Source of the DNA: an uncultured Candidatus Melainabacteria bacterium | GTDB taxonomy: Bacteria; Cyanobacteriota; Vampirovibrionia; Gastranaerophilales; Gastranaerophilaceae | Length of the DNA: 64,000 bases | Assembly: GCA_949927415.1 (NCBI GenBank) | Contig: CATLFB010000003.1 | Coordinates: forward strand, 1 to 64,000 | Direction of reading: 5' to 3' | Shown here: piece after piece, positions 52,693-61,958 of the stretch | How the letters are laid out: each line of letters begins with the position of its first letter | Numbering within the stretch: position 1 is the first letter of the stretch | Position numbers and translations under genes: made by a program | Notes under the pieces: generated by a model | Told to the model about the DNA's origin: nothing | The model's input: the letters and a program-made list of their open reading frames with translations, nothing else | Databases searched by the model: none

Positions 52693-53967
52693 ATGACACC
52701 AAAAAACTTTTTATTCACTTCTGAATCAGTTACAGAAGGACACCCCGACAAAGTTTGCGACCAGATTTCGGACGCAATCTTAGATGAATTTTTGACAAAA
52801 TACCCCCAATCGCGCGTTGCGGCTGAAACAACGGTCACAACCGGCATGGCGCTTGTTTGCGGCGAAATCACCGCTGACTGCTATGTAGATATCCCCTCAG
52901 TTGTCAGAAATACAATCAAAAATATCGGTTACATCGGCCGTGAAGGCGGCGGATTTGACTATAAAACCTGTGCTGTTTTGACAAGCATCGACGAACAGTC
53001 TTGCGACATTGCAGGCGGCGTTAATAAAGCGCTTGAATCACGTTCAACAACTGCCGGAACATCCGTTTGCGAAACCGAAAACATCGGTGCCGGAGACCAG
53101 GGTATTATGTTTGGGTATGCATGTAATGAAACACCTGAATTGATGCCTTTGCCGATAAGTTTGGCTCACAAATTGTCATACAGACTTGCTCAGGTGAGAA
53201 AACAGGGCATTTTGAACTACTTGAGACCGGATGGAAAATCTCAGGTAACTGTTGAATACGTCGACGGTAAACCCGCCAAAATCCACACTGTTCTGATTTC
53301 AACCCAGCATGATCCGGAAATCAACGGCATTACAGATAATGAAAAAATTCAGGAAATAATCAGAAACGATATTAAAAAATACGTAATTGATTACGTTTTT
53401 GAAAACGAAACAATAAAAATCGACAGCGCAACAAAAATTCTTGTAAACCCGTCAGGACGTTTCGTAGTAGGCGGCCCGCAGGGTGATGCAGGCTTAACCG
53501 GCCGTAAAATTATCGTTGACACTTACGGCGGATACTCTCGCCACGGCGGCGGCGCTTTCTCAGGAAAAGATCCGACAAAAGTTGACAGATCAGCGGCTTA
53601 TGCGGCACGTTATGTTGCAAAAAACATTGTTGCTGCAGGATTGGCTGAAAAATGTGAAATCGAACTTGCTTATGCAATCGGTGTTGCAGAACCTATTTCA
53701 ATTCTTGTGGATACATTTGGAACAGGTAAAATTTCAGATGATGAAATTTCAGCGCTTGTTTCAAAACACTTTGATTTGAGACCGGCTGCAATCATCAACA
53801 AATTTGATTTGCGCGGACTTCCGGCTAAAAACGGCGGCAAATTCTACCAGTTGCTTGCGGCTTACGGACATTTGGGAAGAGTTGACATCTTCGTTCCGTG
53901 GGAACAGCTTGACAAGGTTGAAGATTTGAAAGCTGACGTTTGCGGCGCTTGCAGTTGCGCAAAATAA
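52693..53967 (+). CDS. metK: S-adenosylmethionine synthetase
   Basis: Makes SAM from methionine and ATP. The signatures are present: '[20 protein letters not shown]' (residues 10-29), '[13 protein letters not shown]' (ATP-binding, about 136), '[21 protein letters not shown]' region (about 256) and '[20 protein letters not shown]' (about 285). At 424 residues it is slightly longer than most, with a Cys-rich tail 'CGACSCAK'. The ribosome-binding site is AAGGAG. The structured leader before it suggests feedback control by SAM. Confidence 0.96.
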   Translation: MTPKNFLFTSESVTEGHPDKVCDQISDAILDEFLTKYPQSRVAAETTVTTGMALVCGEITADCYVDIPSVVRNTIKNIGYIGREGGGFDYKTCAVLTSIDEQSCDIAGGVNKALESRSTTAGTSVCETENIGAGDQGIMFGYACNETPELMPLPISLAHKLSYRLAQVRKQGILNYLRPDGKSQVTVEYVDGKPAKIHTVLISTQHDPEINGITDNEKIQEIIRNDIKKYVIDYVFENETIKIDSATKILVNPSGRFVVGGPQGDAGLTGRKIIVDTYGGYSRHGGGAFSGKDPTKVDRSAAYAARYVAKNIVAAGLAEKCEIELAYAIGVAEPISILVDTFGTGKISDDEISALVSKHFDLRPAAIINKFDLRGLPAKNGGKFYQLLAAYGHLGRVDIFVPWEQLDKVEDLKADVCGACSCAK

Positions 53968-53989
53968 GTTTCAATATACTTAAAATTTT

Positions 53990-54015
53990 AAGGAGGATGA
54001 AAATCCTCCTTTTTT
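53990..54015 (+). terminator. Rho-independent terminator
   Basis: AAGGAGGAT / ATCCTCCTT, GAAA loop, T run, after metK. Confidence 0.93.
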
Positions 54016-54064
54016 ATTGGCAATTTTTGCGGGCCAAAATACTTTATATAAATATTGAAGGTAT

Positions 54065-55204
54065 GTGGAACAATTTTTTATGGGAAAAATTGATTTTGGT
54101 ATAAATTTTATAAAGAAAACATCTGAGTTTGTTCAGGCTGGCAGTGGGAAAAGCTTGTTGTGCAATGCCACGCAGGATTTGCGAAATATAGATGTTTCAA
54201 ATCTTAAATTGGCGCAGCCGTTGGCTGATGATGTTGTTGAATTCTACGGAAAACCTGAAAATTTAATTGAAAAAATTCTTGGTAAAGATTTGAGCGTTTA
54301 TCTTGACAAGTCCGCTGATATCGGCAATCCGCAGGAAAAACTTTTGTCAAAAACTTACGCGCAGCTAAAAACTCCCGAAGAACGCGCATTGTATCGAGAT
54401 GTTTTAAGTTCAAAATATCCTTTTAAGCTGCAATGTGAATTTTTTGATAAGTTTTATGAGCCTGATATTTCGCCCAAAGAACAGCTTGAGTTTATAAAAA
54501 AATATATAAATCTTGCACCGACCTATTTGCAAAAACGCACTATTAAAAAGTTGCAGAACGGTGATGTACGTGATGCGTTTTTTGATGTGTCAAATGCTTT
54601 TGATAAAGAAAAACTACTTCGATTTGCACTAAATGATAAAGAATACGGGCTTGAATATATCGACAAAATTTTTCATAAAATTCTTGATAAGAAACCTGAA
54701 CGCATTCAGGAACTGCAGAAATATTCACAAATTATAGATGAGAATCTGGTAAAAAGAGGCATAAATTTAGAAAAGATAGAAAATCCCGTGTTCAGTTCAA
54801 GGCTTGAAGATTTAAACCCTGAATTATATCATGATTTTAGCCTTTATCATGGCTCACATACTGCCTCTTCTGACAGCAGCGTGCGTGATGCGATTGCCAA
54901 ATACGGTTTTTCTCAATTTTCGCCCGGCACGTATTCTTCAAACTGTTTATTTACCACTCGTAATGAATCTCTTGCGCAAAGTTTTGGCGGCAAAAATAGC
55001 GGCTTTTTAGAATTCCGACTGCGAAAAGAAGTTCCGTTGCTATCGCGGGGCGCTGTGTGCTCGGGAATTCCTTTTAATGCTCAGGATTCGGAGGTGTTTA
55101 ACAGTTTGCTTTATGAAAAAGGTGTTGCGGCGTTGAATAATCCCGGCGCTTTTTCTGAAATTCAGATTTTCGACCCGAAAGCGCTCACGCTTATTAAACG
55201 GTAA
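54065..55204 (+). CDS. ADP-ribosyltransferase-like protein, possible effector
   Basis: The N-terminal 240 residues are helical and charged without known domain. The C-terminal 130 residues have an ADP-ribosyltransferase-like pattern. 'LYHGSH' (Y261, H262) fits the NAD-binding His; 'GTYSSNCLFTTRNESLAQSFGG' (about 288-309) fits the second strand and alpha-3 region; and 'AFSEIQIFDPKALTLI' holds a candidate catalytic Glu (E365). No signal peptide. GTG 54065 lies behind GAAGG; ATG 54080 is an alternative. The gene stands alone. The fold is inferred from motifs, and the target is unknown. Confidence 0.5.
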   Translation: MEQFFMGKIDFGINFIKKTSEFVQAGSGKSLLCNATQDLRNIDVSNLKLAQPLADDVVEFYGKPENLIEKILGKDLSVYLDKSADIGNPQEKLLSKTYAQLKTPEERALYRDVLSSKYPFKLQCEFFDKFYEPDISPKEQLEFIKKYINLAPTYLQKRTIKKLQNGDVRDAFFDVSNAFDKEKLLRFALNDKEYGLEYIDKIFHKILDKKPERIQELQKYSQIIDENLVKRGINLEKIENPVFSSRLEDLNPELYHDFSLYHGSHTASSDSSVRDAIAKYGFSQFSPGTYSSNCLFTTRNESLAQSFGGKNSGFLEFRLRKEVPLLSRGAVCSGIPFNAQDSEVFNSLLYEKGVAALNNPGAFSEIQIFDPKALTLIKR

Positions 55205-55244
55205 ATGATTTTTGTCCAAAGGTATTTTAATAATTTGGCCAATA

Positions 55245-55275
55245 AAAAACCCTCTTGAAGAAAGAGGGTTTTTAA
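55245..55275. terminator. Bidirectional terminator
   Basis: AAAAACCCTCTT / AAGAGGGTTTTT with a 5-nt loop, between convergent genes. Confidence 0.93.
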
Positions 55276-55284
55276 GTGCTTAAT

Positions 55285-57066
55285 CTATTTGTGATTTTGA
55301 ACGGTGCTTTTGAGATGAAGTTCTCTCAATTGCTGGAGTGAGGCTTCGCCCGGCGCGTCGCTCATCAAATCTTTTGCACCGGAGTTTTTCGGGAATGCGA
55401 TTACATCACGAATGCTTTCGGTTCTGCAAAGAAGTGCGACAAGTCTGTCCAAACCGATTGCCAAACCTGCATGCGGCGGAGTTCCGTATTGAAGTGCGTT
55501 CACCATAAATCCGAATTTTTCTTTTGCTTCATCTTCGGTTAAACCGAGCGCTTTGAAGATTGCAGACTGAACTTCTGACGAGTGAATTCTCACAGAGCCG
55601 CCGCCGAGTTCTGTTCCGTTGTAAACAATGTCATAAGCGATTGATTTAACGTTGCCCAAATCACCTGATTTAAGTTTGTCCAAATCCTCAATACAAGGTG
55701 AAGTGAACGGATGGTGCATTGCCATAAATCTGCCTTCTTCATCAGACCATTCAAACATCGGAAAATCCACAACCCATAATAAGTTATGTTTGCTTTCGTC
55801 AATCAAGTCGAGGCGTTTGCCGAAATACAGTCTCAATCTTCCCATAATGTCATAAACGAGTTTTGGCTTGTCTGCAACAAAGAAAATAATGTCGCCGGCT
55901 TCTGCTTGAGCGCGTTGTTGAATTTGTTTTGCCTGTTCTTCTGTAACAAACTTCATAACAGGTGATTTTGCGCTGCCGTCTTCTAAGTAAATGATATTTG
56001 CAAGAGCTTTTGCGCCAAATGATACAGCAAGTTTTGTAATATCATCAATATCTTTTCTTGAGAATTTCGCACCGCCAGGAATTCTTATACCGCGGACAAT
56101 TCCGCCATTTTCAAGCGTGTCGCGGACGATTTTGAATTCTGATTTAAGAATAATATCGCCGATATCAAACAATTCTAAGCCAAAACGGGTATCCGGTTTA
56201 TCTGAACCGTATCTGTCCATTGCTTCCTGCCATGGCATTTGGATGAATGGCGGCTTAACTTCAACGCCTGCGGCTTTAAATGTTTCAACAATCAAGCCTT
56301 CAACACATTTGATGACGTCTTGTTGTTCAACAAAAGACATTTCAAGGTCGATTTGAGTAAATTCCGGCTGGCGGTCTGCGCGAAGGTCTTCGTCGCGGAA
56401 ACATTTTGCGATTTGATAATATCTTTCAATCCCGCCTACCATCAAGAGTTGTTTGAAGATTTGCGGAGACTGCGGAAGCGCGTAAAATTTGCCTTCCTGA
56501 ACGCGTGACGGAACAAGATAATCACGGGCGCCTTCCGGAGTTGTTTTAATCAGGATAGGTGTTTCAACTTCTAAAAAGTCTTCGCCGTTAAGGTAACTTC
56601 TTGCAGCCTGACAGATTTTGTGGCGCAAAGTTAAGTTGTGAAGCATTCCTTCGCGTCTGATATCAAGATATCTGTATTTCAAGCGAACATCTTCCGATAC
56701 ATTTTCATCGTCCAAAACGAATGGCAAAGTTTTTGCTTCGGAAAGAATTTCGACGCTTTCGGGATACATTTCAACCTGTCCGGTTGCGTATTTTTCGTTG
56801 TAAGTTTCTTCAGGACGTCTTGTCACTTTACCTTTAACGCAAATTACGTATTCGGTTTTAACTTTTTCAAAAACCTTGTGAACTTCGGGGTTAATCTGCG
56901 GGTTTGCAACAAGCTGGAAAAAGCCTGTTCTGTCTCTCAATTCCACAAACAAAATTCCGCCCAAATCGCGGATGGTTGAAGCCCAGCCTGAAAGTGTAAC
57001 TTCTTCGTTCAAATTGTTTAAATTAAGCTCTCCGCAATTGCGGTTTTTCAATTTAGTTGTTATCAT
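55285..57066 (-). CDS. aspS: Aspartyl-tRNA synthetase
   Basis: A class II synthetase charging tRNA-Asp (or Asp and Asn tRNA if non-discriminating). It has an N-terminal OB anticodon-binding domain (1-105), the catalytic core with 'FLEVETPIL' and 'RDEDLRADRQPEFTQID' (motif 2), the bacterial GAD insertion (about 290-410), and motif 3 'GLAIGLDRLVALL' near residue 535. The ATG at 57066 is favoured because AAGGAA sits 7 nt before it; the in-frame ATG 57072 is too close to the Shine-Dalgarno. About 593 residues, normal. Confidence 0.95.
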   Translation of the reverse strand: MITTKLKNRNCGELNLNNLNEEVTLSGWASTIRDLGGILFVELRDRTGFFQLVANPQINPEVHKVFEKVKTEYVICVKGKVTRRPEETYNEKYATGQVEMYPESVEILSEAKTLPFVLDDENVSEDVRLKYRYLDIRREGMLHNLTLRHKICQAARSYLNGEDFLEVETPILIKTTPEGARDYLVPSRVQEGKFYALPQSPQIFKQLLMVGGIERYYQIAKCFRDEDLRADRQPEFTQIDLEMSFVEQQDVIKCVEGLIVETFKAAGVEVKPPFIQMPWQEAMDRYGSDKPDTRFGLELFDIGDIILKSEFKIVRDTLENGGIVRGIRIPGGAKFSRKDIDDITKLAVSFGAKALANIIYLEDGSAKSPVMKFVTEEQAKQIQQRAQAEAGDIIFFVADKPKLVYDIMGRLRLYFGKRLDLIDESKHNLLWVVDFPMFEWSDEEGRFMAMHHPFTSPCIEDLDKLKSGDLGNVKSIAYDIVYNGTELGGGSVRIHSSEVQSAIFKALGLTEDEAKEKFGFMVNALQYGTPPHAGLAIGLDRLVALLCRTESIRDVIAFPKNSGAKDLMSDAPGEASLQQLRELHLKSTVQNHK

Positions 57067-57189
57067 TTTCATTTCCTTATTAATTTTAAACGTCTAATAA
57101 TATCATAGCAAAAACATAAAGAAATGAACTAAAATTTGAATTTTTATGACGTTTTTTGCCCCAAATAACAAAAAATAATCTTGATGTGA

Positions 57190-57195
57190 TTTAAT
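57190..57195 (+). promoter_or_regulatory. Leaderless-type -10 box of the 57202 gene
   Basis: TTTAAT, then 6 nt (ttttct), then ATG. No Shine-Dalgarno and no good -35 box. Confidence 0.35.
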
Positions 57196-57201
57196 TTTTC
57201 T

Positions 57202-58857
57202 ATGAGAATCTCACCTGTAAATTTTTACACACCTCAATTCAAAGCCCATAATTACAAAGTTGAGCCGAAAAGTTGTAATTTAATAATCCAAACCGACAAC
57301 AATCCAAACCTTGGCGAAAAACCTTATCTGGTTTATGAATATTTTGGCGAAAAAGAAGTTGAAATGAAGAATGAAAACGGCTTATTCGCGGCAGAAGCAA
57401 ACGTTGCTCCATGGAACAATGATTTTAAATACCATATAAAATATCAAGACACAGGAGCGCTCGATTTGAAGTGCGGCAAAGAATATTCAATCAATTTTGA
57501 TAATTTGAGAATGGATGCGAGTGTGCGTTTGAGAAAACAGCACCGGCAGCCGCTGATTCATGCATTTAAATCCGGCACCGGAGTCGGAAAACTCGTATAT
57601 AAAGACGAATTTAGTTATAAAGAGATTGAAAAAAATATAAACGAGCCATCAATTCTTGCATGCAAACAGCTTATAACAGGTTGTATAAAAAATCCGAATG
57701 TTGTCGGTTTGATTTTGCTTTCTGAAGATACCGGAACACTTTCTCATTGCGGCGCTATGCTAAGAAACAGCACAAAAATCAGTGCGGCTGTTTATGACCC
57801 TGAAATTATAAAACAACTTCAGGAGCTGGACGGTGAAAATGTCGAAATTGAACTTAAAGATGATTATATAAGTTTTAATAAATCGAATAAGGTTCCAAAA
57901 CCGAATGAGTATCCGCAAATTACCGTTTCAAAACTTAAATATACAGACAAAATTCTAACATCCAAAGAATATTCACCGGATTTAGTCGGCGCAAAAGCAT
58001 ACAACCTGCGCCGGCTTGAAGAACTTGTTGAAAGCGGCAAAATTGATGTTAAAATTCCCAAATCAATAGCGCTTACGCATGGGTATATTCAAAAAATGTT
58101 TGATGAGAATAAAAGACAGCAAATTGAATGGGATAAAAAAGGTCTCGATTATTATCCCTGTAAAGAAGCGGCGTATGCGCCTTACAAAGAGGAACAATGC
58201 GAACGCCGAATGATGGATTTAATTGAAATTATAAATAAAAACGGAATCATCGGACGTTCAATTATGGTGCGTTCGGCGTTTAACGGTGAAGATTTGCCGA
58301 ATTATTCCGCCGCCGGAATCTACCGCACTGCTGTTTCATCCGTAGAGCCTGAGGATTTATACAACTCCATTATCCCCGTTGCGCAGTCAAAATGGAAACA
58401 AAATGCGGTTTTGTCACGAAAAAAACATGGAATTCCGGATGATGCAATCCGGCCGACCGTGATTTTGCAAAATTACATTAAACCTGAATATAAATTCACA
58501 CTTTACACAGATTTTAACGACAATAAAATGCGGCTAGAAATGTATTCAGATAACGCGTGGCGTTTCGGAGACGCGGAACAGCCTCATGTTTTTACTTATG
58601 ATAAAAAATTCGGCGAATTGACTTATGATTCGGTTCAATTGACGGAATCTTTTGCGTCTTACGATGAAAATCTTAATCCTTTAGCGCCGGAGCCAATGCG
58701 ATTTGATATTTCTGATAAACCTGAAGTTTTTGAACTTGTTCAAAAACTTGTAGATAACGCTCTTGTAATTGAAAAAGAATTCGGAGCGCCGCAGGATATT
58801 GAAGGCGGATTTTTAGGTGATGAAATTTACCTCTGGCAAACGCGAAATATTGTTTAA
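57202..58857 (+). CDS. Glucan water dikinase-like protein (phospho-His then ATP-binding domain)
   Basis: Phosphotransfer protein of the PEP synthase/PPDK/GWD superfamily, 551 residues. The N-terminal 130 residues predict a beta-rich module. A swivelling phospho-His domain follows, with 'LSHCGAMLRNSTKISAAVYDP' region (H182). Then comes an ATP-binding domain from 'DLVGAKAYNLRRLEE' (about 260) through 'IMVRSAFNGEDLPNYSAAG' (about 352) to 'DIEGGFLGDEIYLWQTRN' at the C-terminus. This His-then-ATP-grasp order is that of plant glucan water dikinase, not PEP synthase. The PEP-binding barrel is absent. The glucan substrate is an inference. Confidence 0.72.
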   Translation: MRISPVNFYTPQFKAHNYKVEPKSCNLIIQTDNNPNLGEKPYLVYEYFGEKEVEMKNENGLFAAEANVAPWNNDFKYHIKYQDTGALDLKCGKEYSINFDNLRMDASVRLRKQHRQPLIHAFKSGTGVGKLVYKDEFSYKEIEKNINEPSILACKQLITGCIKNPNVVGLILLSEDTGTLSHCGAMLRNSTKISAAVYDPEIIKQLQELDGENVEIELKDDYISFNKSNKVPKPNEYPQITVSKLKYTDKILTSKEYSPDLVGAKAYNLRRLEELVESGKIDVKIPKSIALTHGYIQKMFDENKRQQIEWDKKGLDYYPCKEAAYAPYKEEQCERRMMDLIEIINKNGIIGRSIMVRSAFNGEDLPNYSAAGIYRTAVSSVEPEDLYNSIIPVAQSKWKQNAVLSRKKHGIPDDAIRPTVILQNYIKPEYKFTLYTDFNDNKMRLEMYSDNAWRFGDAEQPHVFTYDKKFGELTYDSVQLTESFASYDENLNPLAPEPMRFDISDKPEVFELVQKLVDNALVIEKEFGAPQDIEGGFLGDEIYLWQTRNIV

Positions 58858-58898
58858 ACCAAGCAAACTCAAAGCGCGCGAATAAAAAATATTTGTTG

Positions 58899-58904
58899 TA
58901 AGAT
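58899..58904 (+). promoter_or_regulatory. Leaderless-type -10 box of rqcH
   Basis: TAAGAT, then 6 nt (aatttt), then the ATG. No Shine-Dalgarno and no good -35 box. Confidence 0.35.
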
Positions 58905-58910
58905 AATTTT

Positions 58911-60314
58911 ATGATTACATTAGACAGTTTGAGTTTAAAAGCGTGGATTGAAGAAAATCTCGATTTCCTGACGGGTGCCAGAATTCAAAAAATTCAGCAG
59001 CCGACAAGAAGGGATTTTGTGCTGACTCTGCGCTCATCAGGTGAAACGAGAAAGCTTTACATAAACATAAACCCGCAGTTTTACCACATTTCTTTCATGA
59101 GCAAAGAAAACGAGGCAAAACGGCTGATTGAAATTCCGCAAAAGCCTCCGATGTTTTGCATGCAGCTTAGAAAATATCTTGAAAATGCTCTGATTTCAAA
59201 AGTTAACCAGCCGCCTTATGAGAGAATTCTCGAGTTTTACATCGAAACGTACAACGAACTGTCTGAAAAAATTTACCTTTGCCTTGCGGTTGAATTAATG
59301 GGCAAGCATTCAAATGTTGTACTTTATAATTCAGATACAAATGTGATAATCGGCTGTGCGCATAATGTCGGCGCCGAAAAAAGCCGCGAGCGCGAAATGT
59401 CCGGCGGACTTCCTTATGTTTACCCGCCCGGAAATCCGAAAAGCTGGTATGGCGGCGCTTTTGCAAGGGAAAATCCGAACAAACAAATAGATGATTATTA
59501 TGCGCAGGTGATTTATGATGAAAAATTCAAGCATTTAAAAGACACCTGCCGCCAGATTGTTTTTGCGAAACTCAAAAAAGATAAAAATTCTTTATCTAAA
59601 ATGGATGCAAAGCTTCAAAAATCAGAGGATTTTGACAAATTCAGGCACCTTGGCGACTTGATTATGGCAAATCTTTATAATCTGAAAGATTATTCCGCCA
59701 CAGCAAGAGTGTTTGATTATCTTAAAAACGAAGAAATTCTTATCGAACTGGATTCTCAAATAACTTTGAAAGAAAATGCAAACCGTTTCTACAAACTTTA
59801 TAACAAGGGCAAAAACACTGTTTTGAAACTTACGGAATTTGCTTTCAATATGAAGGCGAATATTGATTATTCAGAACAAATTCTCTATTCTCTGGATGTT
59901 GCGGATTCTATTGAAGAATTGCTTGACATCAGAGCGGAAATTTCACAGGAAAAATCGTCAAAACCGCGCGAAAAAACTTCTCTTGAGCCGATGGCTCTTG
60001 AACTTGACGGGTACAAGGTTTTTGTCGGAAAAAACAACCGCCAGAATGATTATATTGTTTCAAAACTCGCAAAAGATGAGGATTTCTGGTTTCACACAAA
60101 AGACTGCGCAGGCTCACATGTTCTGTTGAAATGCCCGTCGCCTTCTGATGAAATGATTTTTGAATGTGCAAAATTAGCCAAAAAATACTCATCAGGCGCC
60201 CAATCTTCTAAAGTGGGCGTGATTTATACAAAAAGAAAATATCTCAAAAAGCCGCCGGGGGCAAATTTGGGCTATGTGACTTACAAATGCGAAAAAGAAA
60301 TTGTGATTGACTGA
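58911..60314 (+). CDS. rqcH: NFACT-family ribosome quality control protein RqcH
   Basis: Binds stalled 50S-peptidyl-tRNA complexes and directs C-terminal alanine tailing. NFACT-N domain (1-200) has 'GARIQKIQQPTRRDFVLTLR' and the 'ELMGKHSNVVLY' motif; a coiled-coil centre (about 220-345) follows; the C-terminal NFACT-R domain has 'DEDFWFHTKDCAGSHVLL'. At 467 residues it is about 100 shorter than usual, mostly in the middle coiled coil. No Shine-Dalgarno; a TAAGAT box is 6 nt before the ATG. It follows the dikinase gene by 53 bp. Confidence 0.92.
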   Translation: MITLDSLSLKAWIEENLDFLTGARIQKIQQPTRRDFVLTLRSSGETRKLYININPQFYHISFMSKENEAKRLIEIPQKPPMFCMQLRKYLENALISKVNQPPYERILEFYIETYNELSEKIYLCLAVELMGKHSNVVLYNSDTNVIIGCAHNVGAEKSREREMSGGLPYVYPPGNPKSWYGGAFARENPNKQIDDYYAQVIYDEKFKHLKDTCRQIVFAKLKKDKNSLSKMDAKLQKSEDFDKFRHLGDLIMANLYNLKDYSATARVFDYLKNEEILIELDSQITLKENANRFYKLYNKGKNTVLKLTEFAFNMKANIDYSEQILYSLDVADSIEELLDIRAEISQEKSSKPREKTSLEPMALELDGYKVFVGKNNRQNDYIVSKLAKDEDFWFHTKDCAGSHVLLKCPSPSDEMIFECAKLAKKYSSGAQSSKVGVIYTKRKYLKKPPGANLGYVTYKCEKEIVID

Positions 60315-60462
60315 TTGGTGCGATTTTTCTGCCAACTTAGGATTTGTCGTCCTCTGCAGAGCCGCGTTTGATTGTGCCCGTATTTATATCGAATCCTGCT
60401 TTAATTTCAACTGGCCATCCGCAAGTCTTTTTTTGCATGTAAAACAGCAAAGTTTTCTGATA

Positions 60463-61863
60463 TTATGCGGCGTTTGAATTTTTCCGATACGCTACAAACG
60501 CAAATCCCAAACAGAATAAACCGAACAAAATTCCGAATCCCATAGTCACTCTGTATGATGTCAAAAATGCGATGTCATAAACCTTTCCCGCCTCAAGAAA
60601 AAGTTTTTTGAACGTTTCAAAAAGCGTAATCGTAACAGCCACGCCGAGAATATTTCCCATGTTTCTTGAAAGCGCAAGAATCCCCGATGCAATCCCGAAT
60701 TCTTCTTTCCTAACGCTTGTCATAATGGCGTTGTTAGAAGGCGACTGGAAAAGCCCGTTTCCGACCCCCATAATTCCTGATGCCGCAACAATCTGCCACA
60801 TCTGAACATTTTTATCATAAATAGTGAATAAAATCAGTGCAATAATAAAAACAATCGGGCCGGCAAGCGTCAGATATCGGCTTCCGTATTTTCCGGACAG
60901 TCTTCCGCTAACAGGTGCGATAACAGAAAGCGTCACCGAATACGGCAGAATCAAAAGCCCCGTGACAAGCGGGTTGTAATGAAGTATTTCCTGCAAAAAG
61001 AACGGAAGAAGTATGCTGTTTGTAAACATTGCCATGTATGACGTCATAACAGCAAGATTCCCGAACGTAAACGGTTTTATTGCAAACAGCGAAAAGTTTA
61101 TCAGCGGATAATTGATTTTGTGGTCTCTGAAATAAAATAACCCGCCAAAAACCAGCGTGATAACGCCGAGTGCGATTATTCTCAATGAACTCCAGCCCCA
61201 TGTGTGCCCTTCTGATATTGCAAGAAGCAGTGCAAATAAACTTACCGTAAAGTATAAAAATCCTTTGTAATCAAATTTGAAATTTTCGCGTTTGGTTTTA
61301 ACCCCGTGCGGAAGCATTTTCCAAGAATAATATGCCCCCGCAATTGCGAACGGAATGCACGGGAAAAATACAGAGTGCCAGCCGAATGCATTAATCAAAA
61401 TTCCCCCCAGCGCCGGCCCGCTCATTCCGCCGATTGCAATTATACAGCCGTTTAAGCCGAGCGCCTTTCCCCTGCGTTCTTTTTTGAAAATTCCTGCAAT
61501 AATCGCCTGCGCGTTTGAAAGCATTATTGACGCGCCGATTGCCTCAATACAGCGGTAAATCACAAGATGAGTAAAATTTCCGGCAGTTGTGTTTAAAAAT
61601 GCGCCGAGCGCAAATAGCGTAAATCCGACAGCATAGAGTTTGTTTTTCGGAAAAATGTCGCCAAGCTTTCCGAAAAACGGCAAAAATACAGTAAGCACAA
61701 GCATGTACGCAATCATAACCCACTGGATTTGGCTCATTGAAACATGTAAATCTACTGACATCGGGTAAAGTGCAAGATTTACTGTCGTTGAATCCAGCAT
61801 GGCTATAAAATTGCCTACAGCCGCTATTACAAACATTATCCATTTTATTTGCTTGTGGCTCAT
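60463..61863 (-). CDS. MFS drug-exporter-type transporter (DHA2/EmrB-like)
   Basis: A major facilitator protein of 466 residues with 13-14 hydrophobic segments. DHA2 hallmarks: 'LDSTTVNLAL' in helix 1 (residues 23-32), motif A-like 'GKLGDIFPKNKLY' (about 65-77), and motif C 'GGMSGPALGG' (about 145-154). Such proteins export drugs or metabolites with protons. The outer partner genes of a tripartite pump are not adjacent. A TAAAAT box is 6 nt before the ATG, and no Shine-Dalgarno is seen. Confidence 0.88.
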   Translation of the reverse strand: MSHKQIKWIMFVIAAVGNFIAMLDSTTVNLALYPMSVDLHVSMSQIQWVMIAYMLVLTVFLPFFGKLGDIFPKNKLYAVGFTLFALGAFLNTTAGNFTHLVIYRCIEAIGASIMLSNAQAIIAGIFKKERRGKALGLNGCIIAIGGMSGPALGGILINAFGWHSVFFPCIPFAIAGAYYSWKMLPHGVKTKRENFKFDYKGFLYFTVSLFALLLAISEGHTWGWSSLRIIALGVITLVFGGLFYFRDHKINYPLINFSLFAIKPFTFGNLAVMTSYMAMFTNSILLPFFLQEILHYNPLVTGLLILPYSVTLSVIAPVSGRLSGKYGSRYLTLAGPIVFIIALILFTIYDKNVQMWQIVAASGIMGVGNGLFQSPSNNAIMTSVRKEEFGIASGILALSRNMGNILGVAVTITLFETFKKLFLEAGKVYDIAFLTSYRVTMGFGILFGLFCLGFAFVAYRKNSNAA

Positions 61864-61869
61864 AATCTA

Positions 61870-61875
61870 ATTTTA
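61870..61875 (-). promoter_or_regulatory. Leaderless-type -10 box of the MFS gene
   Basis: TAAAAT (plus-strand ATTTTA), 6 nt, ATG. No good -35 box. Confidence 0.4.
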
Positions 61876-61958
61876 TCACGACGGACTTCAGGTTGCAGAA
61901 TTTGTTTAGATTTGTTATAATTATAAATGTAATATTTTTATTTTTTAAGGAGCAAGGT

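Noticed and set aside
60337-60438. 33-codon frame on the minus strand between rqcH and the MFS gene
   Set aside because: Too short, no Shine-Dalgarno or promoter box, and another frame over the same DNA looks equally plausible.
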